Positions 7,421 through 15,875 of a DNA stretch of 37,901 bases are shown here, piece by piece (the stretch's first letter is position 1; each line of letters starts with the position of its first letter). Position numbers and translations under genes: made by a program. The stretch is from JAKANM01 sp964356495. GTDB lineage: Bacteria > Patescibacteriota > Patescibacteriia > Magasanikbacterales > GWA2-37-8. The DNA lies in NCBI GenBank assembly GCA_964356495.1, contig CAYHHR010000006.1, positions 1 to 37,901 of the forward strand, written 5' to 3'. The notes under the pieces were generated by a model. The model searched no databases. It was not told where the DNA came from and was given only the letters and a program-made list of their open reading frames with translations.

Positions 7421-8776
7421 ATGAAACACATCCACTTTATCGGCATCTGCGGCGTTGCGATGAGCGCGCTTGCCATCGCCTTCAAGGAAAAAGGCTGGAA
7501 GGTCACCGGTAGCGACGCGGGTTTTTATCCGCCGATTTCTACAAACCTCGAAGAACACCAAATTGATTTTTATTCCGGCTGGCATCCCGAGAGAATCGGT
7601 AAGCCTGATCTTGCGGTCGTCGGTAATGTCGCTGGTTCCACCAACCCTGAATGGCTCTATATCCAAACAGAAAAACTAAATTTCAAATCATATCCCGAAG
7701 TGATCACGGAATTTTTTGTAAAAACTGAATCAATTGTCTGCGCCGGCACTTTCGGCAAAACAACTTCAACCGCCCTGCTCAGCTGGATATTTATAAACAA
7801 CGGCCAAAATCCCAGCTACATGTTCGGCGGTCTCTGCCAAAACAAACTGCCCTCGGCGCGGATGGCAAACGGTAAATACAGCATTCTCGAAGGCGACGAA
7901 TACAAATCGGCCCGTTGGGACTCTCGCCCTAAATTTGCTCACTACCGACCGAAACACCTCCTGCTAACGGCGGTGCAATGGGACCATGCTGATATTTACA
8001 AAACCGAAAAAGATTATCTTGAGGTTTTTCAACAATTAGTGAAGCGGCCCAAGGGAATCCTGATTGTTTCCGATCGAGTTCAAAATATTTCCCTGCCAAA
8101 GAAAAAAATAATCTATGGAACATCTGAAAATGCCATCTACCGATACAGCGATGTCGAAGAACTTTCAACCGGCATCCGCTTCAATATTAAACATAGTAAC
8201 AAAACCTATGCGGTAAATTCGCCGTGCCTCGGCGAATACATGGCCGACAATGTTACCGGCTGTTTTGCGATGGCAAACGAACTCGGCCTCAAACCGGAGA
8301 AAATTTTGGAAAGTGTGAAGTCATTCGTCGGCATGAAACGACGATTGGAAAAACGCCACGCCGGCAATGTTACAGTCATTGATGACATCGCGCACTCCCC
8401 TGCCAAAGCGGCAACGGTTTTAAAAACACTTCGCAAAATTTATACCGGAAAAATTATCGCCGTTTTTGAACCTAATACCGGAAACCGCCGGTTGGAATCT
8501 ATCCAAGGTTATGAGGGAGCGTTTATAAATGCCGACGAAGTCATTATTCCCCGCTTAACTAAGCTTAAGCAAGACAGTGGCAATGAAAAATTGCTTGAAG
8601 GCGATGATCTTGCCGCGGTAATAAAAAAATCCCAGCCAAACACGATCAATATTAATGACGACGACGAACTGATAAAATATTTAATAAAAAAAGCCGAACC
8701 CAGTTCGGTTATTGTTTTTCTCGGCAGTCACGGCTTCCGCGGCATGATTGAGGATGTGGTAAAAAATATTGGATAA
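7421..8776 (+). CDS. mpl: Mur ligase, Mpl type (UDP-MurNAc:tripeptide ligase) or MurC-like
   Basis: 451 residues. The N-terminal MKHIHFIGICGVAMSALA and GSDAGFYPPIS, and especially the EGDEYKSARWDSRPKFAHYRP segment (from residue 157), match Mpl better than MurC. Mpl reattaches recovered tripeptide L-Ala-gamma-D-Glu-meso-Dap to UDP-MurNAc. The P-loop reads GTFGKTTS (109-116) where most Mur ligases have G-T-H-G-K-T; the conserved His is Phe here, the catalytic Lys is kept. The C-terminal domain has VFEPNTGNRR, again Mpl-like. It closes the operon with the peptidase and aminoacyltransferase. If no separate murC exists in the genome this gene might fill both roles. Confidence 0.8.
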   Translation: MKHIHFIGICGVAMSALAIAFKEKGWKVTGSDAGFYPPISTNLEEHQIDFYSGWHPERIGKPDLAVVGNVAGSTNPEWLYIQTEKLNFKSYPEVITEFFVKTESIVCAGTFGKTTSTALLSWIFINNGQNPSYMFGGLCQNKLPSARMANGKYSILEGDEYKSARWDSRPKFAHYRPKHLLLTAVQWDHADIYKTEKDYLEVFQQLVKRPKGILIVSDRVQNISLPKKKIIYGTSENAIYRYSDVEELSTGIRFNIKHSNKTYAVNSPCLGEYMADNVTGCFAMANELGLKPEKILESVKSFVGMKRRLEKRHAGNVTVIDDIAHSPAKAATVLKTLRKIYTGKIIAVFEPNTGNRRLESIQGYEGAFINADEVIIPRLTKLKQDSGNEKLLEGDDLAAVIKKSQPNTININDDDELIKYLIKKAEPSSVIVFLGSHGFRGMIEDVVKNIG

Positions 8777-8783
8777 AATCAGC

Positions 8784-8816
8784 TGTCATCCCATTCGCTT
8801 CGCTCAGAATGACAAC
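8784..8816. terminator. Hairpin between convergent mpl and pyk
   Basis: TGTCATCCCATTC and GAATGACA arms flank GCTTCGCTCA. Located between two convergent stops, it could serve as a bidirectional terminator, though no strong T-tract follows; the sequence also resembles a common dispersed palindrome. Confidence 0.45.
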
Positions 8817-8817
8817 A

Positions 8818-10254
8818 TCACTTTATCTCTCTCACTTCCAGCAAATTTACGTTCCCTGCTTGCCCCACCGGTTCACCAGCAACAATAATCATCTTGTCGC
8901 CTACTTTGCCGAATTTATTGCTTTTCAAATAAACAATCGAACGATCGACAAACTCTTCTATATTTCGGCAAGGCGGCGTAATGAAAGCTCTCACACCCCA
9001 GGAAAGATTTAGTTGACGCATTACTAATTCGTCGCTGGTAGCCACATAGATCGGCACGTTGGGACGAATCTGACTAAGGAGACGACCAGTTTCACCGGAC
9101 ATTGACCCGGCCAAAATAAACTTTGCCCCGGTCTCCTCAACGAGCAGACGCGATAATTTACTGATCGCCTCTTCGGTATTAACCTGCCGCTTGAATGGCG
9201 GCATCGGCAAATCATCATACGTTGATTTCTCGGTGCTCAGAATGATTTCAGACATGATTTTGACGGTTTCAACCGGATATTTTCCCGCGGCGGTTTCGTT
9301 GGTAAGAAGCAAAGCATCCGCATGATCGATCACGGCATTAGCGACGTCGGAAACCTCGGCGCGGGTCGGACGAGGATTCTCCCGCATCGAATCAAGCAAC
9401 TGAGTAGCGACAATTACCGGCTTGGATGCCAGTCGCGCCGCGTCGATAATTTTCTTTTGTATCAGGGGAACCTCCTGACGCGGCAATTCAATCCCAAGGT
9501 CGCCGCGCGCGACCATGATGCCATCCGCGACCTCGATAATGCTTTTTAGATTATCAACCGCTTCATGTCGTTCAATTTTAGCAATTATCATGATGGGGTG
9601 CGAAAGCGTCATTTTTTCCTCCTTTAAAAATTGCTCGATCAAAAAACGAATATCGATAATGTCACTAGCTCCGCTCACAAACGAAAGACCGACCATGTCG
9701 ATGCCAACTTTAACTCCAAATCGAAGATCGTCCCGATCCTTTTCACTCATCGCAGGAATATGTAATTTGCTGTCCGGCAAATTTAAACCCTTGTGAGACA
9801 AAACCACTCCGCTTTCAACCACTTGAGTCACGATACGAGACCCTTCGATCTTTTTTATTTTAAGTTCAATTCGTCCATCATCTATCAAAATGCGTTCGCC
9901 AGCTGAGAGATTTCGATATAAATCCGCCTGGTCAATCGGCAACGGTCCCCCAACTTTATAAGTTACCTTGGCATCAAGCTCAATGCTTTCGCCCTCCTTC
10001 AGGGTAACACCGCCATCAGGAAGCATGCCGATGCGAATGCGAGGACCTTGCAAATCCTGGAGAATTGCTATCGGCTCACCCATCTTCTCCGCGACCTCGC
10101 GAAGTTTTTTTACCGTTTTTTCGTGCCATTCGTAATTTCCGTGAGCAAAATTAAGCCGAGCAAAATTCATGCCGGCCTTAATCATTTTTTCCAATATTGC
10201 TTTATCTTCGCAAGCGGGACCAATCGTGGCCCCGATTTTCGTAAATTTAAACAT
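8818..10254 (-). CDS. pyk: Pyruvate kinase
   Basis: 478 residues from the ATG at 10254; a TTG 21 nt upstream (10275) would overlap the preceding gene and is less likely. It transfers phosphate from phosphoenolpyruvate to ADP, the last ATP-yielding step of glycolysis. Signatures: KIGATIGPAC, MNFARLNFAHG, and the active-site MIIAKIERHEAV...ADGIMVARGDLGIELP with catalytic Lys and metal-binding Glu/Asp, then KPVIVATQLLDSM and a C-terminal regulatory-type domain to VNLLEVREI. Full length. It lies 7 nt after the small membrane-protein gene at the 3' end of the ftsZ-nrdR series. Confidence 0.96.
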   Translation of the reverse strand: MFKFTKIGATIGPACEDKAILEKMIKAGMNFARLNFAHGNYEWHEKTVKKLREVAEKMGEPIAILQDLQGPRIRIGMLPDGGVTLKEGESIELDAKVTYKVGGPLPIDQADLYRNLSAGERILIDDGRIELKIKKIEGSRIVTQVVESGVVLSHKGLNLPDSKLHIPAMSEKDRDDLRFGVKVGIDMVGLSFVSGASDIIDIRFLIEQFLKEEKMTLSHPIMIIAKIERHEAVDNLKSIIEVADGIMVARGDLGIELPRQEVPLIQKKIIDAARLASKPVIVATQLLDSMRENPRPTRAEVSDVANAVIDHADALLLTNETAAGKYPVETVKIMSEIILSTEKSTYDDLPMPPFKRQVNTEEAISKLSRLLVEETGAKFILAGSMSGETGRLLSQIRPNVPIYVATSDELVMRQLNLSWGVRAFITPPCRNIEEFVDRSIVYLKSNKFGKVGDKMIIVAGEPVGQAGNVNLLEVREIK

Positions 10255-10261
10255 AAGGGAT

Positions 10262-10753
10262 TTATTTAGCGCCAAGTACCGCCCTCAGACTCGCTTTTTG
10301 CTCTTCACTAATAGGCAACAGTTTCAATAACTCATCAACCGATCCCTTATTACCCGCCGTCGAAGTCGCGCCAGTTGAACCCATAAGAGAAAGTAACGGC
10401 AGATATTTAGTTTCGAGGCCGCGCAAAAGCGACGGTAGATACCAAATTGAGAGGGCGGTCGGAACTACGACCAACAATAAAAACAAAACCCAACCCCAAA
10501 CTGATTTCCAAAACAGCTTGCTGTTTATCTTTCGCGTTTGCTCGTAAATTATTTGCGACCATTTAAGATTTTTCTCAAGCAATTCACGCAAAGCTTCCGG
10601 GCTGACGTCTTTCTTTGGAGCTTCTACCAGAGCTTCGGCAACTCCCCCTTGCCCCCTCTTAGTAAGAGTGGGATTCGAGGTGTCCCCCTCTGCCAGAGAG
10701 GGGGACAGAGGGGAGTGGGAGTTTTCTTTTTGCGCCTTGGGATATTTGAACAT
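10262..10753 (-). CDS. Small single-pass membrane protein, unknown function
   Basis: 163 residues. An N-terminal proline-rich stretch (residues about 12-39) is encoded by an 85-bp dispersed repeat. After it comes an amphipathic helix (SPEALRELLEKNLKWSQIIYE), one strong membrane span (VWGWVLFLLLVVVPTALSIW) and a C-terminal region predicted helical. I recognise no family. It lies 8 nt after nrdR and 7 nt before pyk, so it appears cotranscribed. The native protein before the insertion would have been about 135 residues. Confidence 0.7.
   Translation of the reverse strand: MFKYPKAQKENSHSPLSPSLAEGDTSNPTLTKRGQGGVAEALVEAPKKDVSPEALRELLEKNLKWSQIIYEQTRKINSKLFWKSVWGWVLFLLLVVVPTALSIWYLPSLLRGLETKYLPLLSLMGSTGATSTAGNKGSVDELLKLLPISEEQKASLRAVLGAK
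10637..10721 (-). repeat. 85-bp in-frame palindromic repeat, family 2, copy A
   Basis: Runs (minus strand) from CTCCCACTCCCC to AAGGGGGAGTTGCC with two internal hairpins built from CCCCTCT/AGAGGGG arms. The same 85-bp element is at 32926-33010 but there lies antisense to its gene. Terminal arms CTCCC...GGGAG make the whole element an imperfect inverted repeat. Confidence 0.88.
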
Positions 10754-10761
10754 ACACTTGT

Positions 10762-11217
10762 CTATTTCTTGCTTTTAAGTTTCTTCAATTCTTTTTCAAA
10801 AGTTTTTACATCCTTGAAATCGCGGTAGACACTCGCAAAACGCACATAAGCAATCTTGTCAAAATTGTGGAGCTGCTTCATAACAATTTCTCCGATATCC
10901 TTACTGGAAATCTCGCGACGTTTCTTTTTTTGAATGTCTCTTTCAATCAAATGAATCAGTCGATGAAATTTCTCCTGTGTGTAAGGACGTTTGGTTAGGG
11001 CGCGGCGCACTCCGCTCTCAACTTTTTCTCTGAGGTAACTCTGCCTATCGCCATTTTCCTTGACGACGATGACATCAAGCAACTCAACCTCCTCTACCGT
11101 AGAGAAACGATAGTGGCACTTGTTACACTCTCGGCGTCGACGAACCGAAAGTCCATCGTCAGAAGCGCGCGTGTCGAGCACGCTCGTCTCCTCATAATTA
11201 CAAACTGCGCAATTCAT
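10762..11217 (-). CDS. nrdR: Transcriptional repressor NrdR
   Basis: 151 residues, normal length. The N-terminal zinc ribbon has CAVC (residues 3-6) and CNKC (31-34) with the characteristic SVRRRRECNKC basic strand. An ATP-cone domain follows (VVKENGDRQSYLREKVESGV...RRALTKRPYT). NrdR senses ATP/dATP and represses ribonucleotide reductase genes through paired NrdR boxes. It starts 5 nt after the ftsZ stop. No nrd gene is in this window, so its targets must lie elsewhere. Confidence 0.96.
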   Translation of the reverse strand: MNCAVCNYEETSVLDTRASDDGLSVRRRRECNKCHYRFSTVEEVELLDVIVVKENGDRQSYLREKVESGVRRALTKRPYTQEKFHRLIHLIERDIQKKKRREISSKDIGEIVMKQLHNFDKIAYVRFASVYRDFKDVKTFEKELKKLKSKK

Positions 11218-11222
11218 AAATT

Positions 11223-12476
11223 TTACCCCCCCATCTTACGTCGAATAAAAGCCGGAATTTCGAGTTCCTCATCAGTGGCGGCAGACGAAATTTTGCCATT
11301 CGTCGCGCTCATCGGACTAGCCGGGGCGGCCGCAATCGATGGCCCTTTCTGGACGATTGTTTTAAAACGCTTTTCCTCTTCCTCTTCTTCCTTCTGAGCT
11401 TTACGGAGGAAATTACTCGGCATATATTTCGCGCCCGTAAAAAAACTGGTACTGGTTTCCTCTTCCTTCGGCGCTGCCGGTCGACGATTGTCAAATCCGG
11501 TCGCGACCACCGAGATCCTCATACTGCCGGTCATTGATTCGTCGATAATGGCGCCAAATATTATCTTGGCGTCAGCGGCAGCCGAGCTGGTAATAATCTT
11601 GGCCGCCTCGCTTACTTCATTCATTGAAAGATCGGATCCACCGGTAATAGTAAATAAAATTCCGCTGGCGCCGTCGATCGAAAGTTCGAGAAGCGGACTG
11701 GAAATCGCCATCTTGGCGGCTTCGGCCGCGCGATTCTCGCCGGTGCCGGTGCCGATACCCATCAAAGCAGACCCGGTGTCGCGCATAATTGTTTTCACGT
11801 CGGCGAAATCCACATTGATGAGACCGGGAATGGTGATGAGCTCGGAGATTCCCTGCACTCCCTGCCGCAACACATCATCGATAATTTTAAAAGCCTCAAG
11901 CAATGGTGTTTTTTTATCAATAATTTGCAAAATTCGATCATTGGGAATCGTGATGATCGCATCAACATTCCTGGAAAGATCCTCCCAGCCTTTGTCGGCA
12001 ATCCGGTTGCGTTGCGGGCCCTCAAACGCAAATGGTTTGGTGACAACAGCGACCGTCAGCGCGCCCATCTCCTTCGCGATCTGCGCGACCAAAGGTGCCG
12101 CTCCCGTACCGGATCCGCCGCCGAGCCCGCAGGTGATAAATACCATATCGGTATCCTTAAGCGCCTCGCGAATTTCGTTTTGGGATTCTTCGGCGGCCTT
12201 GCGTCCGACTTCCGGGTCCATCCCGGCGCCAAGACCCCTGGTAATCGTCTTTCCGATATTAATCTTGTGCGGAGCGCTGTTGTAATGCAAAGCCTGCACA
12301 TCAGTATTCATCGCGATGAAATCAACGCCACGAATTTTACTTGCCATCATGCGATTGATAGCGGCTCCACCGGAACCGCCAACGCCAATAACTTTGATCT
12401 TGGCGAATGCTTCCATATCCGGTTTAACTTGCGGCATAAAATTATCATTAATTGCTTGAACAAATTTTGTATTCAC
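11223..12476 (-). CDS. ftsZ: Cell division protein FtsZ
   Basis: 417 residues. Tubulin-like GTPase that polymerises at midcell. The GTP-binding GGLGGGSGTGAAP motif, N-terminal IGVGGSGGAAINRM and the T7 loop region (VDFADVKTIM) are present. A variable linker rich in Glu and Arg precedes a conserved C-terminal peptide IPAFIRRKMGG, which binds FtsA. The listed start is GTG at 12476 with an AGGGGG directly against it, too close for a normal ribosome site; ATG at 12437 is an alternative. It has its own promoter at 12518-12546 and follows ftsA by 83 nt. Confidence 0.97.
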   Translation of the reverse strand: MNTKFVQAINDNFMPQVKPDMEAFAKIKVIGVGGSGGAAINRMMASKIRGVDFIAMNTDVQALHYNSAPHKINIGKTITRGLGAGMDPEVGRKAAEESQNEIREALKDTDMVFITCGLGGGSGTGAAPLVAQIAKEMGALTVAVVTKPFAFEGPQRNRIADKGWEDLSRNVDAIITIPNDRILQIIDKKTPLLEAFKIIDDVLRQGVQGISELITIPGLINVDFADVKTIMRDTGSALMGIGTGTGENRAAEAAKMAISSPLLELSIDGASGILFTITGGSDLSMNEVSEAAKIITSSAAADAKIIFGAIIDESMTGSMRISVVATGFDNRRPAAPKEEETSTSFFTGAKYMPSNFLRKAQKEEEEEEKRFKTIVQKGPSIAAAPASPMSATNGKISSAATDEELEIPAFIRRKMGG

Positions 12477-12517
12477 CCCCTATTAATAAAATAAGCGAAA
12501 GCCATGCTTCGCAAGAT

Positions 12518-12546
12518 AGTGTATCGGTTTACTAATTTCATGTCAA
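12518..12546 (-). promoter_or_regulatory. Promoter of ftsZ
   Basis: On the minus strand TTGACA (12546-12541), a 17-nt spacer, then TACACT (12523-12518). The leader (about 35 nt) contains a hairpin GCGAAGC/GCTTTCGC before the start. This allows ftsZ to be expressed separately from ftsA. Confidence 0.75.
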
Positions 12547-12559
12547 GAAACAAACAAAG

Positions 12560-13831
12560 TTAGGGTATAAGCGCCTTTACCCACTTCTTTAAACTACTGC
12601 CGGCCCGGCTTACGCCTCCCAACCCCCAACCTTTTTTGGCAGTATCGTTCCAACCCTCGTTCAACATTTTACTCCCCCATTTTACAAGTCCGACAGCGGT
12701 TGAAAATGATAAATCATTTACCTTGTCGGTCACGCTGATAACGCTGAGCGGATAACCCAAAACGGCCGGCAATCGCAATTGCTTCTTCGCGAGTTCGGTC
12801 AATCCGGCCAACTTCGATCCGCCGCCGGTAAATACAACTCCGGACGGCAAAAGCGAGTTGCGCTTAATGCGAATTAACTCGGCGTCTATTTTTTGTAAGA
12901 TTTCTTCCACTCTGGCCTCAATAATCTCGCTTAGATATTGCTTCTTGATCATCTCGTGTTCTGGAGCGCCGAGAGAGGCTAGATCGATCTCTTCACGTTT
13001 GGAAATTTGACCCGGGGTACAATCGCCATATTCGATCTTCACAGCTTCCGCGATATCAATAGAGGTCCGAAGGCCGATCGCGATATCATTGGTGATATGC
13101 TCGCTGCCTATAGGCAGGATCGCGGTGTGGATAATTTCCCCTTGCTCAAATACTACCAGGCTGGTGGTAGAAACGCCGATATTCACCACCATCACGCCGA
13201 TCTCTTTTTGTCGTGGCGTAAGGACAGCCTCGGCCGCCGCAAGAATACTAAGAACAAGATCCTCAATATTGAGTCCGGTCCGATAGACCGCTTTGGTGAG
13301 ATTTTTTATTTGCGAAGAAGATCCGAGGATAATCTGAGAATCAACCTCGAGACGAATGCCGGTCATACCAACCGGATCTTTAACATTAGACTGGCCGTCA
13401 ATCGTAAAATATTTCGGCAAAACATGCAGGACATCATAGTTCAACGGCGTCGCAATCGCGCGCGAGGCCTCGATCGCCCGATGAACATCCTCGACAGAAA
13501 TTTCATTGTCAACTTTGGAGACTGCCACTACGCCTTTACTATGCTGAGAAATTATATGCAAACCGGATATACCCACCCAAGCGCTGTCGATCGGCACGCC
13601 AACCATCCGCTCGGCGCTCTCCAAACATGCCGAAACTGAGGAGACAACATCCTCAATACTATTTATGACACCCCGGCTGACTCCGGCGGACGGCACCGAA
13701 GCCGCGCCAAGAATCTGAAGTTCAGAGTTTTCCTCGCCATCACCGCGATTCGCCATTTGTCCGATCGCGAGGCGAATTTGCGAGGAACCAATATCCAGGC
13801 CGGCAATGAGTGGTTGTATGTCTTTTCGCAT
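12560..13831 (-). CDS. ftsA: Cell division protein FtsA
   Basis: 423 residues from ATG at 13831; a TTG at 13849 would add six residues but lies in a repeat. FtsA is an actin-fold ATPase that tethers FtsZ to the membrane. Motifs: phosphate-1 loop IAGLDIGSSQIRLAIG, the 1C/SHS2 region (VPIDSAWVGISGLHIIS), phosphate-2 VVNIGVSTTSLVVF, adenosine motif VVFTGGGSKLAGL. The C-terminus SLKKWVKALIP is the amphipathic membrane-targeting helix. It precedes ftsZ, the usual order. Confidence 0.96.
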   Translation of the reverse strand: MRKDIQPLIAGLDIGSSQIRLAIGQMANRGDGEENSELQILGAASVPSAGVSRGVINSIEDVVSSVSACLESAERMVGVPIDSAWVGISGLHIISQHSKGVVAVSKVDNEISVEDVHRAIEASRAIATPLNYDVLHVLPKYFTIDGQSNVKDPVGMTGIRLEVDSQIILGSSSQIKNLTKAVYRTGLNIEDLVLSILAAAEAVLTPRQKEIGVMVVNIGVSTTSLVVFEQGEIIHTAILPIGSEHITNDIAIGLRTSIDIAEAVKIEYGDCTPGQISKREEIDLASLGAPEHEMIKKQYLSEIIEARVEEILQKIDAELIRIKRNSLLPSGVVFTGGGSKLAGLTELAKKQLRLPAVLGYPLSVISVTDKVNDLSFSTAVGLVKWGSKMLNEGWNDTAKKGWGLGGVSRAGSSLKKWVKALIP

Positions 13832-13834
13832 AAG

Positions 13835-13905
13835 TATGAAAAATCCCAATTACCAAACCCCAATGTCCAATCATGTTTGGAATTTGGTCATTGAAATTTG
13901 GGGCT
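13835..13905. repeat. Intergenic TTTGG/CCAAA palindrome-rich repeat upstream of ftsA
   Basis: The segment alternates CCCAATTACC, CCCCAATGTCCAA and TTTGGAATTTGG-like units, giving several overlapping inverted repeats. It resembles the low-complexity intergenic repeats often seen in these genomes (recalled, not checked). No Shine-Dalgarno is visible for ftsA within it. Confidence 0.5.
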
Positions 13906-13912
13906 TGTCGCT

Positions 13913-13940
13913 AGTATACACTATTTCAGTAAACTGATAA
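13913..13940 (-). promoter_or_regulatory. Possible promoter of ftsA
   Basis: TTATCA, a 16-nt spacer and TATACT (13918-13913) on the minus strand, overlapping the last codons of dgkA. The -10 is good, the -35 moderate. Confidence 0.45.
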
Positions 13941-14289
13941 AGTGCGGCAGTAAAATAATCAGTCCAATGATCAGCGCCCCGAGCGCGGTTATCAGCACAG
14001 CTCCCGCCATCAAATCTTTTACTACGCCAACATATGGATGCACGCGCGGCTTGAACATATCGCTAAAATTCTCGAGCGCGGTGTTCAAAATTTCCATCGT
14101 TAAGACCATCACCGCGAGGAGGATAAGAACCACGGTTTCCCAAGGTCGAAGCGGCAACAAAATTATCGCGATTAAAATAAAAAAACTCAATACTAGCTGA
14201 ATCCGAAAATTTTGTTCCTTTCGATAAATATATGCAATCCCCCGCCAGGCGTCGACAAAACTGCGTTTAAATCTTTGGAATGAGAACAT
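13921..14289 (-). CDS. dgkA: Diacylglycerol/undecaprenol kinase DgkA
   Basis: 122 residues, three membrane helices, normal length for the prokaryotic DgkA fold. Motifs: FRIQLVLSFF, the catalytic-site EILNTALENFSD (conserved Glu) and VKDLMAGAVLI (close to the usual K-D-x-A-A-G-A-V). In Gram-positive-type bacteria the family phosphorylates undecaprenol to regenerate the lipid carrier used by MraY. It starts 6 nt after the ybeY stop, a common pairing. Confidence 0.93.
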   Translation of the reverse strand: MFSFQRFKRSFVDAWRGIAYIYRKEQNFRIQLVLSFFILIAIILLPLRPWETVVLILLAVMVLTMEILNTALENFSDMFKPRVHPYVGVVKDLMAGAVLITALGALIIGLIILLPHFISLLK

Positions 14290-14295
14290 AAATTA

Positions 14296-14742
14296 TTATA
14301 AGTGCTTCTTGATAATTTTTTCCTGCAGGGCAAACATTTTTTTCGCATCCTTGTCCTTAATATGATCATAGCCGACCAGATGCAGAAGCCCATGAACCAA
14401 CATGCGCGCGAATTCTTCCTCAACCAAAATTTTGTATTCTTTGGCCTGGCGAACGATCTGCGGATAACAAATAAAAATTTGGCCTAAAAAGTTTCCGGGC
14501 ATTTCACCACCCTCCAGCCAAGAAAATGACAGCACGTCGGTAACTTTATTTTTTCCTCGATACTTTGCGTTTAACGACTTGATTTTTTTCTCTCCAACGA
14601 TTGTCACTTCGACCGTGCCGCGAATTTTTTTTTCATGCCGCGCGGCGAACGAAACGACTTTCTTTACCGACCCACCCCTTCCCCCCACCACTTCGGCGGG
14701 CAGGCGCCCTAGCGGGGACTTCGAAAAAATAATATCAAGCAT
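14296..14742 (-). CDS. ybeY: Endoribonuclease YbeY (16S rRNA maturation)
   Basis: 148 residues from ATG at 14742 (a longer frame to 14817 would overlap the upstream gene). The zinc-binding HGLLHLVGYDH motif at about residues 116-126 has all three His. YbeY is a single-strand endoribonuclease needed for 16S 3'-end maturation and ribosome quality control. Residues about 9-25 (SPLGRLPAEVVGGRGG) are a dispersed repeat inserted between the first strand (MLDIIFSK) and the normal continuation. The start is 7 nt after the preceding stop; dgkA follows. Confidence 0.93.
   Translation of the reverse strand: MLDIIFSKSPLGRLPAEVVGGRGGSVKKVVSFAARHEKKIRGTVEVTIVGEKKIKSLNAKYRGKNKVTDVLSFSWLEGGEMPGNFLGQIFICYPQIVRQAKEYKILVEEEFARMLVHGLLHLVGYDHIKDKDAKKMFALQEKIIKKHL
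14669..14719 (-). repeat. In-frame coding repeat, family 1, copy 2 (inside ybeY)
   Basis: Same element as at 4533-4582, with about three differences over 50 bp, in the same orientation and frame relative to its host gene. Confidence 0.85.
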
Positions 14743-14749
14743 AACAAAA

Positions 14750-15862
14750 TTAGCGGCCGCTGGAAGTACTGACCGTTGAAGTCGAAATGACTTCCTCCAA
14801 ATTGGGCAGCACGGCATCGCTCTCGCTTGAATTACGGAAACTACGCGCCATCATTCCGATAACCGCCCGATAATTAACCACGATAGAATTCGTCACATGA
14901 TAAATCATGACGTAAAAATGGTCCTGATCGGAAAAATAATAAACCAGTTTGTCGTTCCGCATCTTGCCAACACTGCCAAATACAGTTTTAAAATCAACCA
15001 ACGCGTCAAGTTTCTCACCGGTCGCGTTTAATGGAAACCCATCCTCAAGGGTTTGATTCGGCGTACGATCAAAAACCCTGACCTCAATATTTTCGCCGCT
15101 GAGCGTGCTAAACAGCATATCGCGATAATCCGGATCAACATTGCCGAGCGCCCAGCTCGTTGGGTAATACAATTTATACTTATAAACCGGATTCAAAAAT
15201 TCCTTAACATCTGAAGGTCCGATCAGACGCGCCGGAGCATACTCGGTCGGGCTATAAAGGTGATAAATTTCAGTACCATCATTATAACTATCACCATCCG
15301 TATCAGGTTTTCCCGGATCGGTACCGAATAACTCCTCCTCCACGTCAGTCAAACTATCATGATCCATGTCCGCGCTATCACCGAGTAAAATTGAAGGAAA
15401 TTCAAGGAGCCCGCCGCTGAGCGAAGCTAGCGGCGTAGTGGTCGCTACCGGAGCGGTCGATGTCACGATCTCAACCGACGCGGTACTAGTCGGCGCGGCC
15501 GTAACTATCGGAGGTAAAACAGCCGGGGTAATTTTAACCGGAGGCGATTTTGGAACAGACGGCGCGCGGCCAATCGTTCGCCAATAATAAATTCCAGCGC
15601 CGACTAAAAATACTACGAACAAACCGACTGAACCGATAATTAAAAATTTCCGACTGCCTAGGACACTCACCGCATTTTTACCGGGTGAGACTGTTTTAGG
15701 CGGCGCTGGTTTGGTTTTGACGGGAAGAGGAAGGCTGCCGACTGTCCTCTCAACATTCCTAAATTTGATTACCGGATTTTGCCCAGCATAAAACTCCATC
15801 GGGATCGTGGAAACCGAAACCTTACTTCCGCCACTAGACTGAACTGTTTTATCTTTCGACAT
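14750..15862 (-). CDS. Single-pass membrane protein with thrombospondin type-3 calcium repeats
   Basis: 370 residues from ATG at 15862 (ATG at 15871 is 4 nt after the upstream stop and also possible). A cytoplasmic N-terminal 70 residues, one membrane span (FLIIGSVGLFVVFLVGAGIYYW), a Pro/Thr/Ala-rich linker, then two calcium-type repeats (ADMDHDSLTDVEEELFG and PDTDGDSYNDGTEI). A C-terminal domain of about 140 residues starts FLNPVYKYKLYYPTSWALG and ends with a Thr/Ser-rich tail; this resembles a PsbP-like extracellular module, though I am not certain. Probably an extracytoplasmic, calcium-stabilised domain. Cotranscribed with the next-upstream paralogue and ybeY. Confidence 0.75.
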   Translation of the reverse strand: MSKDKTVQSSGGSKVSVSTIPMEFYAGQNPVIKFRNVERTVGSLPLPVKTKPAPPKTVSPGKNAVSVLGSRKFLIIGSVGLFVVFLVGAGIYYWRTIGRAPSVPKSPPVKITPAVLPPIVTAAPTSTASVEIVTSTAPVATTTPLASLSGGLLEFPSILLGDSADMDHDSLTDVEEELFGTDPGKPDTDGDSYNDGTEIYHLYSPTEYAPARLIGPSDVKEFLNPVYKYKLYYPTSWALGNVDPDYRDMLFSTLSGENIEVRVFDRTPNQTLEDGFPLNATGEKLDALVDFKTVFGSVGKMRNDKLVYYFSDQDHFYVMIYHVTNSIVVNYRAVIGMMARSFRNSSESDAVLPNLEEVISTSTVSTSSGR

Positions 15863-15875
15863 CCAAAGCATAAAT

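Noticed and set aside
11488..12285. 265-residue plus-strand ORF opposite ftsZ
   Set aside because: Antisense shadow of a strongly conserved gene; no ribosome site or family features.
13007..13639. 210-residue plus-strand ORF opposite ftsA
   Set aside because: Antisense shadow of the conserved ftsA frame.
14742..14817. Longer YbeY starting at 14817
   Set aside because: Would overlap the upstream gene by 68 nt and add residues without family similarity.
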